Below are positions 1 through 8,586 of a DNA stretch of 64,000 nucleotides, piece after piece (within the stretch, counting starts at the first letter, position 1; the number at the start of each line of letters is the position of its first letter). The translations under genes and the position numbers were made by a program. The stretch comes from Aureispira sp. CCB-E (GTDB lineage: Bacteria; Bacteroidota; Bacteroidia; Chitinophagales; Saprospiraceae), in contig NZ_CP133671.1 of assembly GCF_031326345.1 (NCBI RefSeq), forward strand, positions 1,674,001-1,738,000, in the 5' to 3' direction. The notes beneath the pieces are model-generated. The model saw nothing but the letters and a program-made list of their open reading frames with translations, did no database searches and had not been told where the DNA came from.

Positions 1-8
1 AATTTATT

Positions 9-533
9 TTAAGGATTGGCAATAGGCGGAGAGAGATGCAGACCTTGTTGTTCTAGAAAAGTGTGGACTTCTACTAATATTCGAGCAGCTTCTTTGGGGA
101 ATTCAATAGTAATTGGGACAGGTTCAGTTACTCGATTATTGTACAGATGAAAGACCAAAAAATCATTGTTAGTAGATAAACGAACTTTATTAATGGCCCT
201 TATGGGATGTGTAATTTGGGTATAGCCTAGGTGATAAAATTTATAAGTAAGTTCTTGGTCGGTTAGAGATAAAAAACAGTCTGTTCCGATGGGGACACTA
301 AGTATTGTTTTGAGTAAAAAACTGTATAATATAATAATGAAAAATATAGAAGCATGAACAAAATATTCCAACGAAATCAATTTAAGACCAAAATAAAGTG
401 CAATCCAAGTTACGGTTAATAAAAAATAGCCCAATGTCAGAAACCAACCCGTGTGTTTGTTGGCACAGACGATACTAAAAGAACTATCGTCCTGATATGT
501 TTCGATGTCTGAATTCCAGTGTCTAGTCTTCAT
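9..533 (-). CDS. Small two-helix membrane protein, possible immunity protein
   Basis: I do not recognise this 174-residue protein. It has a short N-terminal cytoplasmic stretch, two hydrophobic segments (about residues 30-50 and 58-80), and a soluble C-terminal part of about 90 residues rich in beta-type sequence, which could be a PH-like fold. The ATG start overlaps the end of the upstream gene by 11 bp, so the two are probably translationally coupled. It is the last gene of a four-gene minus-strand run whose larger members look like effector or toxin proteins. Small two-helix membrane proteins in that position are often immunity proteins, but this role is inferred only from layout. Confidence 0.6.
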   Translation of the reverse strand: MKTRHWNSDIETYQDDSSFSIVCANKHTGWFLTLGYFLLTVTWIALYFGLKLISLEYFVHASIFFIIILYSFLLKTILSVPIGTDCFLSLTDQELTYKFYHLGYTQITHPIRAINKVRLSTNNDFLVFHLYNNRVTEPVPITIEFPKEAARILVEVHTFLEQQGLHLSPPIANP

Positions 534-1056
534 GCTTGAGTTTGGATGTGTTGGTTGGTTGTTTCTTATTATAAGGAATATTATAAAATTGGAGGATGGC
601 GTTCGTATACATATAAGCAGGGAGTATTAATACTTGGTTGACATTGTCCAAATAAGGCACCTTATGTTCTTTAGAAAAAAAGATTTTTTGTATCGGAAAC
701 TCCCACCTTATCACATTGAGTGGTTTGCGTTTTTGCTTGGGATAAAAGGTAATTTGATGGAGTTCTAATTTAATTTGCCGATACCCTATGATGTAATCTT
801 TGATAAAAAGACCGATAAAAAGAAAAAATGCACAGGTTAGCCAAAAGTGCAAAATATAGGGTGTGATGTAGGTGCCTACCCAAATTATTGTATCCAAAAC
901 AGTAGTAGGGTCTATTAGACCTAAATAAAACGTTACCAGAAAATAAATTACGTACATTCCAAACCCGATAATTGTTATATAAGTTGGAAATGTATCCGCA
1001 AGTGGGCGATACGATAGAGTAATAATAGTATGTGGTTGCCAATTCTCTGTGCTCAT
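523..1056 (-). CDS. Small membrane protein, companion of the preceding gene
   Basis: This is an unrecognised 177-residue protein with the same architecture as its downstream neighbour. There are hydrophobic segments at about residues 26-48 and 66-86, possibly with a third between them, then a basic soluble tail ending in a charged Lys/Glu stretch. It starts with ATG 8 bp after the stop of the 585-residue gene and overlaps the next gene by 11 bp, so the three are almost certainly co-transcribed. The paired similar membrane proteins could be duplicated immunity proteins or a two-component membrane complex. No catalytic motif is visible. Confidence 0.6.
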   Translation of the reverse strand: MSTENWQPHTIITLSYRPLADTFPTYITIIGFGMYVIYFLVTFYLGLIDPTTVLDTIIWVGTYITPYILHFWLTCAFFLFIGLFIKDYIIGYRQIKLELHQITFYPKQKRKPLNVIRWEFPIQKIFFSKEHKVPYLDNVNQVLILPAYMYTNAILQFYNIPYNKKQPTNTSKLKHED

Positions 1057-1064
1057 AAATACAC

Positions 1065-2822
1065 TTAGCTTTTCATATACCGATCAAATCGCTTGAACCA
1101 CTGCCCAAACGTACTTTTCTCCATACTACTTCCAAAGGCAATAAAATAATCTTGCCAGACAGTAGCGTCCACACTATTGAACCAAGTTATAAAGTCATAA
1201 ATATAAGTGCTCACTTCAACAACTGTTAAGATCGCATTGACACCAGGCATTAAACGAGCCAAAGGCTTCGCATATTTTAGTGCTTTGGTCAACTTGCTAA
1301 CTGGACCAGCTACTTTTTTATAGACCTTTTCGGCTGTTTCATTCAATAAATCAGCGGCCTTATTTTTAATAGATTTATCCTTCCAATTATGATCTTCTAG
1401 TAGTTCATACGCCTCTTGCGCCGTATTTTGGAATTCACCAGCTGCTTTTTTTAGTCGGTCTAAATCCTTTTTGTCAACCGCATCTGCTAATTGATCTGCC
1501 TTTTTTACTAAATCTTTATTTTTTTCTTGAATTTGACGAAGTCTCTTATTGTCTTTTTCCAAGGAAGGCTTGTCCACATCATCAGGTGTAGGGGACGTTT
1601 TTTTACCATCTACTTTAGGCTTAGCTTTAGGAGGATTGATGGTAACATTAAAGCCAATGCTAATACTAATATTACAGGCTGCAAAATCAACACCAGGGAA
1701 ATTAAAGTCACTACCAAGACTATCCATTAATTTGACACAATTGATAGCTCCTTGAAAGCGGATCGAAATAGGATTAAATTTGGAACGATTTTTTATTTTT
1801 TGAATTATACCTGCTTTCTTTTCATTTCCATTTTCATCTATTGTTACATCACTCTCTGATAGACCTGGGGTAAAGCTATATTTGGCAACATCTGTTTTTA
1901 ACGTTAATAATACAAATCCCAAATCCAAGGTAAGCCCTTTGCTAAATAATGTAGTAGAACCAGCGCCCATAGATGGCATTTTGGAGCGAAGCATTTTGAG
2001 GTTGATACTGCTTTTTAGAACCTGTTCAAAATCAACAATAAAACCATTTAGAAATTTTTGTTGATTGGTAATTGTAATAGGATCAATTAAGGCAAGTTTG
2101 CCACTAATCTGACCTTTTCCTCCAGTAAAATTAACGTATTTTCCATTAAAATGATCTGGAATTAGGGGAAATTCATAAACATCTATTTTGAGTTGGCTAG
2201 GAGCTGTTTTGATATCATTAGCTGAATCAAGCCATGATTTTTTGCCTTTGAAAATTTTATCAAAAGAAACGTGTAAATTATTGGCCTTAGTACTCCAACC
2301 ATTAGCAGAAAGGACTTTTATTTCTTTTAACAAAGCCTCTTTCGCAGAATTTTGATAAGCGGTTGCTAAAAGGTTGAGATCATATTTTCCCTCTCCAAAT
2401 ATTTTTTCCCATTCCCCCTGCATTCTACTATTAACAGTAACAGCAGAAACATTATCTACATTCGCCACATAGTATTTGTCAAAAACTTGAAGGACGTCCC
2501 ATAACTTTTTACGGCTTAACCCATCGGCTACATAATTCTTAGCAACAACATCTGTCAATGCTTGACGAATATCAGCACTACAAGCAGAAGTATCAATAAG
2601 TTGGAATAAATCATCGGCAGAATTAACAGGAACCGTATAGTCAGCCACCATTTCTTCTCCAAAACCAGCAGCATCTGCTTTTTGTTTGAGTTGAGTCGTG
2701 ATGGTTTCTAATTGAGCCAGTTGAATTGCTTCTCCTTCCGATAAGGTATGGCCACTATTTTTGATTTTATGAATGCTGGCAAGCATTTCTTGATAAATAG
2801 CAATAATTTTATACTTATTCAT
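1065..2822 (-). CDS. Uncharacterised 585-aa protein with coiled coil and hydrophobic C-terminal segment
   Basis: The family is not recognised. The protein has no signal peptide. Residues 1-200 are mainly helical, and residues about 210-410 are predicted beta-rich with many Asn/Ile/Ser. A proline/lysine-rich linker (about 415-430) leads into a strongly charged coiled coil (about 430-480, many Lys/Asp/Glu). Near the C-terminus there is one hydrophobic stretch at about 526-548, then an aromatic tail ending at 585. A soluble protein with a late hydrophobic helix, followed directly by two small membrane proteins, is a layout seen for contact-dependent or contractile-injection toxins and their immunity genes. 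That is an inference. The ATG start is clear, 53 bp after the upstream gene. Confidence 0.55.
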   Translation of the reverse strand: MNKYKIIAIYQEMLASIHKIKNSGHTLSEGEAIQLAQLETITTQLKQKADAAGFGEEMVADYTVPVNSADDLFQLIDTSACSADIRQALTDVVAKNYVADGLSRKKLWDVLQVFDKYYVANVDNVSAVTVNSRMQGEWEKIFGEGKYDLNLLATAYQNSAKEALLKEIKVLSANGWSTKANNLHVSFDKIFKGKKSWLDSANDIKTAPSQLKIDVYEFPLIPDHFNGKYVNFTGGKGQISGKLALIDPITITNQQKFLNGFIVDFEQVLKSSINLKMLRSKMPSMGAGSTTLFSKGLTLDLGFVLLTLKTDVAKYSFTPGLSESDVTIDENGNEKKAGIIQKIKNRSKFNPISIRFQGAINCVKLMDSLGSDFNFPGVDFAACNISISIGFNVTINPPKAKPKVDGKKTSPTPDDVDKPSLEKDNKRLRQIQEKNKDLVKKADQLADAVDKKDLDRLKKAAGEFQNTAQEAYELLEDHNWKDKSIKNKAADLLNETAEKVYKKVAGPVSKLTKALKYAKPLARLMPGVNAILTVVEVSTYIYDFITWFNSVDATVWQDYFIAFGSSMEKSTFGQWFKRFDRYMKS

Positions 2823-2875
2823 GGTAACCTAATTTAGGGATTACTTTTGACAATTTATGTTACAATAGACTTAGA

Positions 2876-3793
2876 TTACAACAAAGAATCTAAATATTTT
2901 AATGCTTTTTCTGCTTGTATTTTTAGCGAATTTAATTTCTCAAACTCTTTATCTAGTACGTGCAGTGATTTTTTGAGATCATCTGTTTGTTCTTGAGACG
3001 AGTCAGTATTATCTATCTCAATATCTACAACATTACTAGCCATCAAAGCTTGTTTGATTTTAGCTGCAATGCGTTTGAGTTTTGGATATTCTGAACGAAC
3101 GGTTTGAATATCTTTTTGATACAGCGTTTGCGTTTTTTCATTTACTTCATCAAACTTATTCAAAAAACTTGCGGCACTTTTTAGGCAAACTTTGGCAATT
3201 TTAAAATGTTGATTGGTGTAAGCACTATCCAAGGTTTCTTTATTACTAACCAAGGGCAAAACACGATCTTGCAAGACTTTTCTGGATTTAAGATAATTGT
3301 TTTTTACCAACTTGATGGCTTGCGTATTATTTTCTGTATCGGCTAATTTTAACAACTCCGTTTCACCAACATTAACCTGATCTAAAGCGGCATCTAAAAA
3401 AGGAAGCTTTTTGTCGTGAAAATGTGGTGTTATAGCTGCTTTTGCCCACAACTTTTTACCTGCTTTAGAGATTCGGTCAGGCTTCCCTTTTCCTGCATTA
3501 ATTGCAATGTGCATTTTGGTACCACTGTCCGTTGTTTCAAAAAAACATTTCCCTTTGGCAAAGCCAACTTGAGCTTTATTCTTTTTAAAAAAATTTGCCA
3601 AATCTCCCACAAAAGCTCCCATTAAAATAAGAGCCGATTCTTTGCCATCAGCAAATTTGTGGTTGCCACAAATAACAGCGTCCAATTCACCGAGTTTTGC
3701 AGCCCGCAAAATTTCTTTTTTTAGAAACTTAGCATAAGTTTCAAAATCCATCTCTAGAATTTCATGAATTTTCTTTTTGTGTTTGAATGGCAT
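2876..3793 (-). CDS. Uncharacterised 305-aa soluble helical protein
   Basis: This is the first gene of the minus-strand run. It is lysine-rich with no signal peptide or membrane segment. The N-terminal half carries alternating hydrophobic and charged segments and an 'HFHDKKLPFLDAAL' stretch. The C-terminal third (about 215-300) is strongly helical and probably coiled-coil, with a short acidic spacer near 265. It starts at ATG and is followed after 53 bp by the 585-residue protein. I recognise no family. It could be a chaperone or adaptor for the following protein, given its size, charge and position, but there is no direct evidence. Confidence 0.55.
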   Translation of the reverse strand: MPFKHKKKIHEILEMDFETYAKFLKKEILRAAKLGELDAVICGNHKFADGKESALILMGAFVGDLANFFKKNKAQVGFAKGKCFFETTDSGTKMHIAINAGKGKPDRISKAGKKLWAKAAITPHFHDKKLPFLDAALDQVNVGETELLKLADTENNTQAIKLVKNNYLKSRKVLQDRVLPLVSNKETLDSAYTNQHFKIAKVCLKSAASFLNKFDEVNEKTQTLYQKDIQTVRSEYPKLKRIAAKIKQALMASNVVDIEIDNTDSSQEQTDDLKKSLHVLDKEFEKLNSLKIQAEKALKYLDSLL

Positions 3794-4128
3794 GGTTACT
3801 GTTTCAGAATTTTAAATTAATTTTAGCTAGAAAAACAAACAGCAATAATACAAAAAAATACCCAAAAAAGCAAGGGTTTTTCTTAATAGCCTTATTTAAT
3901 TTATAGAGAATTGTATTATTCTATAGCGAGATAGTAGTTCCATAAAAAACAAAAGGATTAGGGATTTTTGGTTGGAAAAACAAAAAATCAAGGAAGTACT
4001 TGTTATCTTTGATAAGTAATACCTTGGGAGATGCTTGGGCAAAAATAATTGGCGTTTTTTATAACATTGTTTTGTAGCACATAGTAGCAGCGCCATTAAC
4101 TACAAACGAAACATACTAATTATCAATA
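3794..4128. other. Divergent intergenic region with weak promoter-like box
   Basis: 335 bp separate the minus-strand operon from the plus-strand lipoprotein/MscS pair. At 4004-4011 the plus strand reads TATCTTTG, which matches the Bacteroidota -7 consensus TAnnTTTG, but I see no TTG at the right distance upstream, so promoter activity is uncertain. At about 4074-4095 there is a short stretch (GTAGCAC..AGTAGCAGCGCC) resembling the arm of the dispersed repeats at 8188, 19203 and 23333. Confidence 0.3.
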
Positions 4129-4662
4129 ATGACAATGAAAAAATATCTGTTGCATCCTTATTTTAGAATAATATTGGTGGCAACTATCGTACTACTTTTG
4201 TTGAACAGTTGTGAATATGGACTGGAGCAAGGCAATGTGGCTCAAAATCCTACGGTCACAGCGAACAAAAATACTGCACCTGAAACAGCTGATGATCATG
4301 GAACCAATGGCGCATCAAGAAATGAGTCGATCGAAGAACCTTCCGTTCCTGTTGCGCCCAAAGAATTTACCGAAAGAGATTTGAAGTTTAAAGGAAAACC
4401 AATTGTTATTACACGACACGCTCGTTGCCGAATGGGATGCCGAGAAATTGATGCTTTTGAAATTCAAGAAGTGATTGATCAAGATCATATTAATTATAAA
4501 AAGACAAGACCAGCGCAGCCTGGAAAATGCCCATCTATTGCTTATGAGGGGACAACTAGAGATCAGCAACATGTGCGTGTTATTGTTGGGGATTGTGAGC
4601 GTGATCCTATTATTATCACTGTAATTGACTTGGGAAATAAATACAATTGTACTTGTGATTAA
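4129..4662 (+). CDS. DUF4258-domain lipoprotein
   Basis: The 177-residue protein begins with a hydrophobic signal (about residues 12-27) and a lipobox LNSC at 25-28, so it should be lipidated at Cys28. A low-complexity Asn/Thr/Glu linker follows. The C-terminal domain (about 75-177) resembles DUF4258, with the 'HARCRMGCREI' block at its start and several further cysteines, including GKC, GDC and a terminal CTC. DUF4258 proteins are small and sometimes compared with toxin-type RNases, but their function is unsettled. A second ATG lies two codons downstream. The mscS-type gene follows after 9 bp, so the two form an operon. Confidence 0.75.
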   Translation: MTMKKYLLHPYFRIILVATIVLLLLNSCEYGLEQGNVAQNPTVTANKNTAPETADDHGTNGASRNESIEEPSVPVAPKEFTERDLKFKGKPIVITRHARCRMGCREIDAFEIQEVIDQDHINYKKTRPAQPGKCPSIAYEGTTRDQQHVRVIVGDCERDPIIITVIDLGNKYNCTCD

Positions 4663-4671
4663 GCTTAAAAA

Positions 4672-5592
4672 ATGGATACGATAATAGAATGGTTTCATCG
4701 ATTTTCTGATGGACTAACAGAAACAGAAAGCAAAGCTTTAACAACTTTTGTGTTGGTGATTCTTTTGTGGGTAATACAACGAATTGTGACACGCTCTATT
4801 ATGAAACTACAGAGCGATTTAGCGGTTCGTTATACTTGGCGAAAGAGTGCAACGTATGGTATTTATGTAATTGGAATTATTGGTATTGCCTTAGTTTGGG
4901 CGAATCACTTTGGTGATTTTGCTACTTATTTGGGTTTGCTATCCGCAGGTCTAGCAATTGCTTTTCAAGACCCTATTGTCAACATGGCAGGATGGTATTT
5001 TATCTTGGTACAAAAGCCATTTAAGGTAGGAGATCGGATTCAAGTCGAGAATCAAATTGGTGATGTTGTAGACATCAACTTGTTTCAGTTTTCGATTGTA
5101 GAAGTTGGCAATTGGGTAGGAGACGAGCAAAGTACAGGTCGGATTATACACATTCCTAATTCTAAAATTTTTAAAGCTCCTTTGGCAAATTACAATGAGG
5201 GGTTGGATTACATTTGGAATGAAATTCAGGTTTTGGTGACATTCGAAAGCAATTGGAGAAAGTGCAAAGAGGTATTGCAGGAAACATTGAACGAACACGC
5301 ACCTAAGGTCAGTGAGCATGCTAGAAAAGAACTACAGTCAGCTTCTGGACAGTATTTGATTTATTATCATAAGGTAACACCAATTGTTTATACAAGTGTC
5401 GAAGCTAGTGGTGTTTTGTTAACAATGCGTTATTTGTGCGAGCCCAAACGACGACGAAATACGACAAGCTATTTGTGGGAAAAAATCTTAGATCAATTTA
5501 ACGATCCAGCCAATGTTGATATGGATTTCGCTTATCCTACTCGACGAGCAGTTACGACTGGAGATGGTGTAAAAGCAGCTACAGGCGATTGA
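4672..5592 (+). CDS. MscS-family mechanosensitive ion channel
   Basis: 306 residues with the classic small-MscS plan: TM1 about 24-40, TM2 61-77, and pore helix TM3 86-112 containing the Gly/Ala-rich 'GLLSAGLAIAFQDPI' stretch. The MscS beta domain follows, with 'KPFKVGDRI' and later 'IHIPNSKIF', then a C-terminal alpha/beta domain. Such channels open in the inner membrane under hypo-osmotic stress and release small solutes. It lies 9 bp behind the DUF4258 lipoprotein and is likely co-transcribed with it. The family is certain, but the specific subfamily (MscS, YbdG or YnaI type) is not resolved. Confidence 0.92.
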   Translation: MDTIIEWFHRFSDGLTETESKALTTFVLVILLWVIQRIVTRSIMKLQSDLAVRYTWRKSATYGIYVIGIIGIALVWANHFGDFATYLGLLSAGLAIAFQDPIVNMAGWYFILVQKPFKVGDRIQVENQIGDVVDINLFQFSIVEVGNWVGDEQSTGRIIHIPNSKIFKAPLANYNEGLDYIWNEIQVLVTFESNWRKCKEVLQETLNEHAPKVSEHARKELQSASGQYLIYYHKVTPIVYTSVEASGVLLTMRYLCEPKRRRNTTSYLWEKILDQFNDPANVDMDFAYPTRRAVTTGDGVKAATGD

Positions 5593-6219
5593 TGTTACTA
5601 AAATGATTGAAAATTGAAACAGAAACCTGTGATTTTTGAAACGTTTAGAATCGTTAGTTTTAACAAAATAAAAACAAAAGAGATGAATTATAATTCTTTG
5701 GAGCGTCGTTTTTTTGTTTAATTTGTTTTTCTTAAAAAGAATCTTTTTGTTTGAATAATAAACCTACTTTTATTCTTCTCGACTCTTAAATGATTGCCCA
5801 ACAGTTCTTGTATTAAAAATGACTATTTTGCTCGCTCTCAATCTTATAAAACAATAGATAATCATTATTGGTAATCATAGGTTTTTCATTTCTTATATCG
5901 TGTGCCTTTGATACACTGCGATAGCCAACAAAATTAGGATGTTTTTATACGTAATAATGCTTTTGTGTTTTTTATTTAGAAACTAAAAAGACCTTCTTTG
6001 ATGTTGACTAATTAGTGTTATTGCTATTGGGATTAGCTGTATAGAACCTAATAATAACCTAGCTGGAATGTACGTTAAACTAGGTGTAAAATTATTTTGT
6101 GATACAGTTGTTTTGTGTTGATTTAGATTTGTAAAATATCAAAAAAACAATGCTATAGGATAGTGAGAGAAGTAAACGTAGACTACAATCTATAAATTAC
6201 CAAATAAATATAAAATAAA
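5593..6219. other. Intergenic region, nothing recognised
   Basis: 627 AT-rich bases between mscS and the M42 peptidase. I see no open reading frame of convincing composition, no tRNA and none of the dispersed repeats. Confidence 0.5.
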
Positions 6220-7281
6220 ATGATTGATATTGCTTTATTAAGCGAATTTTGTAAAATCCCTGCTGCACCTGGCTTTGAGCAGCGATTGCGAGCTGTAATA
6301 ATGGAAATGATTGCTCCTTTAGTGGATGAGGTGTCTACCGACGCAATGGGAAATGTATATGCAGTGAAAAAGGGAACGAAGAAGGGGAAAGATGCCAAAA
6401 AGGTAATGATTGGAGCGCATATGGATGAAATTGGCTTCATTGTAACGCATATAGAAGAAGGTGGGTTCATTCGTTTTCACACCTTAGGAGGGTTTGATCC
6501 CAAAACTTTGACCGCTCAACGTGTTATTATCCACGGAAAGAAAGACATTGTAGGTTGTATGGGGTGTAAACCTATTCACTTGTTAAGTGCTGCTGAACGA
6601 GGTAAGCCATTGGGAATTAAAGATTATTTCATTGATACAGGAATGACACAAGAAGAAGTGGAGTTGTTGGTTAGTGTTGGTGATCCAATTACTAGAGAGC
6701 GAGAGTTGATAGAAATGGGAAATTGTGTTAATTCAAAATCTTTGGACAATCGTTTGGCTGTTTATATGCTTTACGAAACTTTGAGAGAATTAAAAGATAC
6801 TCCTGTCCCGTACGATGTATACGGCGTATTTACGGTACAAGAAGAAGTAGGAATTAGGGGGGCTAATGTTGCTGCTCAACAGGTTAATCCTGATTTTGGA
6901 TTTGGAATTGATGTAACGATTGCTTTTGATGTGCCTGGTTCACAAGCACATGAACGCATTACTTCTTTGGGTAAGGGCTGTGCTATTAAAATCATGGATA
7001 GCTCGACAATTTGCGACTATAGAATGGTTAATTTTATGAAGCAAACGGCTGATAATTACAAAATTCAATGGCAACCTGAAGTGTTAACAGGAGGAGGAAC
7101 CGATACGGCTGGTATTCAACGTAGAGGAATTAATGGCGCCATCGCAGGATGTGTTTCTATTCCTTGTCGGAATGTGCATCAAGTTATTGAAATGGCGGAT
7201 AAAAGCGATATTCGAAATGGTATTGATTTGCTTAAAAAATGCCTCCTAGAAATGGATCAATACGATTGGAGTTTTAGATAA
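6220..7281 (+). CDS. M42-family metalloaminopeptidase
   Basis: 353 residues, the normal length for family M42 (glutamyl aminopeptidase/tetrahedral aminopeptidase, formerly annotated as endoglucanase). The two-metal site is visible: His67 in GAHMDEIGF, Asp176 in KSLDNR, the catalytic base pair Glu208-Glu209 in VQEEVGIRGA, Asp231 in GIDVT, and His320 in RNVHQVIE. The GGGTDTAG block at 291-298 is also typical. These cytosolic enzymes form 12-subunit tetrahedra and trim N-terminal residues from peptides left by the proteasome or other proteases. The gene stands alone with its own terminator downstream. Confidence 0.95.
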   Translation: MIDIALLSEFCKIPAAPGFEQRLRAVIMEMIAPLVDEVSTDAMGNVYAVKKGTKKGKDAKKVMIGAHMDEIGFIVTHIEEGGFIRFHTLGGFDPKTLTAQRVIIHGKKDIVGCMGCKPIHLLSAAERGKPLGIKDYFIDTGMTQEEVELLVSVGDPITRERELIEMGNCVNSKSLDNRLAVYMLYETLRELKDTPVPYDVYGVFTVQEEVGIRGANVAAQQVNPDFGFGIDVTIAFDVPGSQAHERITSLGKGCAIKIMDSSTICDYRMVNFMKQTADNYKIQWQPEVLTGGGTDTAGIQRRGINGAIAGCVSIPCRNVHQVIEMADKSDIRNGIDLLKKCLLEMDQYDWSFR

Positions 7282-7316
7282 ACTATTTCCGTCATTGTTT
7301 AGGTACTAAAAATAAT

Positions 7317-7340
7317 GTAGCAGTATTTTGCTGCCTTTTT
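7317..7340 (+). terminator. Rho-independent terminator after M42 peptidase
   Basis: GTAGCA (7317-7322) pairs with TGCTGC (7329-7334) around a 6-base loop, followed directly by CTTTTT. It sits 35 bp behind the M42 stop codon. Confidence 0.6.
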
Positions 7341-7355
7341 GAAAATATAAGATAT

Positions 7356-7428
7356 TAGGTTGGTTGTCAGTTGTTCTATGTTTGTAAATTACAAATAAAG
7401 ATACTAATAACCAACCTACTGTTTTTTT
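7356..7428 (+). terminator. Second, long-looped terminator-like hairpin
   Basis: TAGGTTGGTT (7356-7365) is exactly complementary to AACCAACCTA (7409-7418), and a run of seven T starts at 7422. A small inner hairpin (TTTGTAAATTACAAA) fills part of the loop. It lies between the convergent M42 and esterase genes and may back up the first terminator. Confidence 0.4.
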
Positions 7429-7459
7429 AGAGGGCGATTTGACTTGAATGGCTGCGACT

Positions 7460-8104
7460 TTACAATTTTGCTACCAACTCATGTAAGACAGTTCGATCTA
7501 TGACGTGTTTGCCTTCGAACCAAATCATTTCAAATTGAATGCCTTGTTGTTGAGTAAACATATCATGCATCTGAATTTTTTCGGCACTTAAATACTCGTC
7601 TTCCTTTCCATAGACAACATACAGCTTCTTTTGTGCCAAGTAATCTTTCATAGGCAAATAGCTTAAATCCGTAGGAAAGGCAGCACCCCACAAAATAAGA
7701 TTATGAAAGAAAGGTCGATTGCGTTCTATCCAACGCACGACAGTTGCCCCTCCTTGCGAAAAGCCCAGAATGTTAATCTCTACGTTTTCAGGAAGTTGGT
7801 TTTTGTATTTGTAATAAAGATGTTCTATATAATTACAATAATCCTCAATTTCAGACAAACGATCTGCTTTGGTCATCCAAGAAGCTCCTACGCTGCCCTT
7901 CTTTTCGTTCCAATAAAAGCGAGAAAATCCTTCAGGGGCAACGATAAAACAATCGTCTCCTAATTGATTGAATTTATGAATGATTTGGCTGGCCAACTGA
8001 CCATAACCATGACAGACAATAAAAAACTTCTTCGTAGAGGAAGAAGGAGTTCCTAAGGTGTAATAATGAGCGGTTTTAGGAAATTTGATTTTGTGTGATT
8101 GCAT
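7460..8104 (-). CDS. Alpha/beta-hydrolase, phospholipase/carboxylesterase family
   Basis: 214 residues of the COG0400 serine-esterase family. The nucleophile elbow GFSQGG carries Ser116. The acid is Asp169 in YGKEDEY and the base His200 in EGKH, giving the full triad. An N-terminal HGYG motif (32-35) forms the oxyanion region. There is no signal peptide, so it is probably a cytosolic esterase or lysophospholipase acting on acyl esters; the substrate cannot be told. It starts at ATG and is transcribed towards the M42 gene. Confidence 0.88.
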   Translation of the reverse strand: MQSHKIKFPKTAHYYTLGTPSSSTKKFFIVCHGYGQLASQIIHKFNQLGDDCFIVAPEGFSRFYWNEKKGSVGASWMTKADRLSEIEDYCNYIEHLYYKYKNQLPENVEINILGFSQGGATVVRWIERNRPFFHNLILWGAAFPTDLSYLPMKDYLAQKKLYVVYGKEDEYLSAEKIQMHDMFTQQQGIQFEMIWFEGKHVIDRTVLHELVAKL

Positions 8105-8187
8105 AACAAAAGAGTTTTTTGACTTTTACACGAAAAAACTATATTTTGGGTGGAATTAGAAATAATTATAAAATTATTTTTTTGAAC

Positions 8188-8410
8188 AATAGTTCGTTGA
8201 AACCACGTAGTAGCAGCGCAACTAAACTTTATTAGTTTACTTCGTAAGTGCTGCGCAGTTGATAGTCAATTAGTCGTGAATTTGTTGTGTCTTGTGTTAA
8301 AATATTGATTATTAAACTAATATAAACGTGCTTTTTTGTCTTTTTGGTGAAAAAGTAAACAACTAAGCGATAGCGATCTCATGACCGCAGGGAATAATCA
8401 ACGAACTACT
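8188..8410. repeat. Dispersed intergenic repeat, copy A, with terminal inverted repeats
   Basis: The unit is bounded by AGTTCGTTGA (8191-8200) and its exact inverse TCAACGAACT (8398-8407). Next to the left end is the arm CCACGTAGTAGCAGC and next to the right end CTCATGACCGCAGGGAATAA. The same two ends recur at 19203-19345. The centre differs from that copy, so only the ends and structured arms are conserved. It fills much of the 482-bp gap upstream of the YfhO gene. No coding capacity is visible. Confidence 0.7.
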
Positions 8411-8586
8411 ATTTGAATACATTGCTTTAAAAAATTAATGCTTTGTAAGTAATGGAATTATGCTTGTTTTGTTTTTACTTTGTCGGACAAAAGAACCAAT
8501 ACAAGCATAATTTTAGAGTTTACAATTTGTGATGCAAGAGGAGTAATAAAAATCAACAGTACACTTTCAATATTATAACCTATCTA

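Noticed and set aside
3896-4096. A 66-codon minus-strand frame in the gap before the DUF4258 lipoprotein
   Set aside because: Composition is low-complexity Leu/Ser/Lys without any domain, and it covers the candidate promoter region.
8188-8410. Dispersed repeat as an insertion sequence
   Set aside because: No transposase frame is present in any copy; at most a non-autonomous element.
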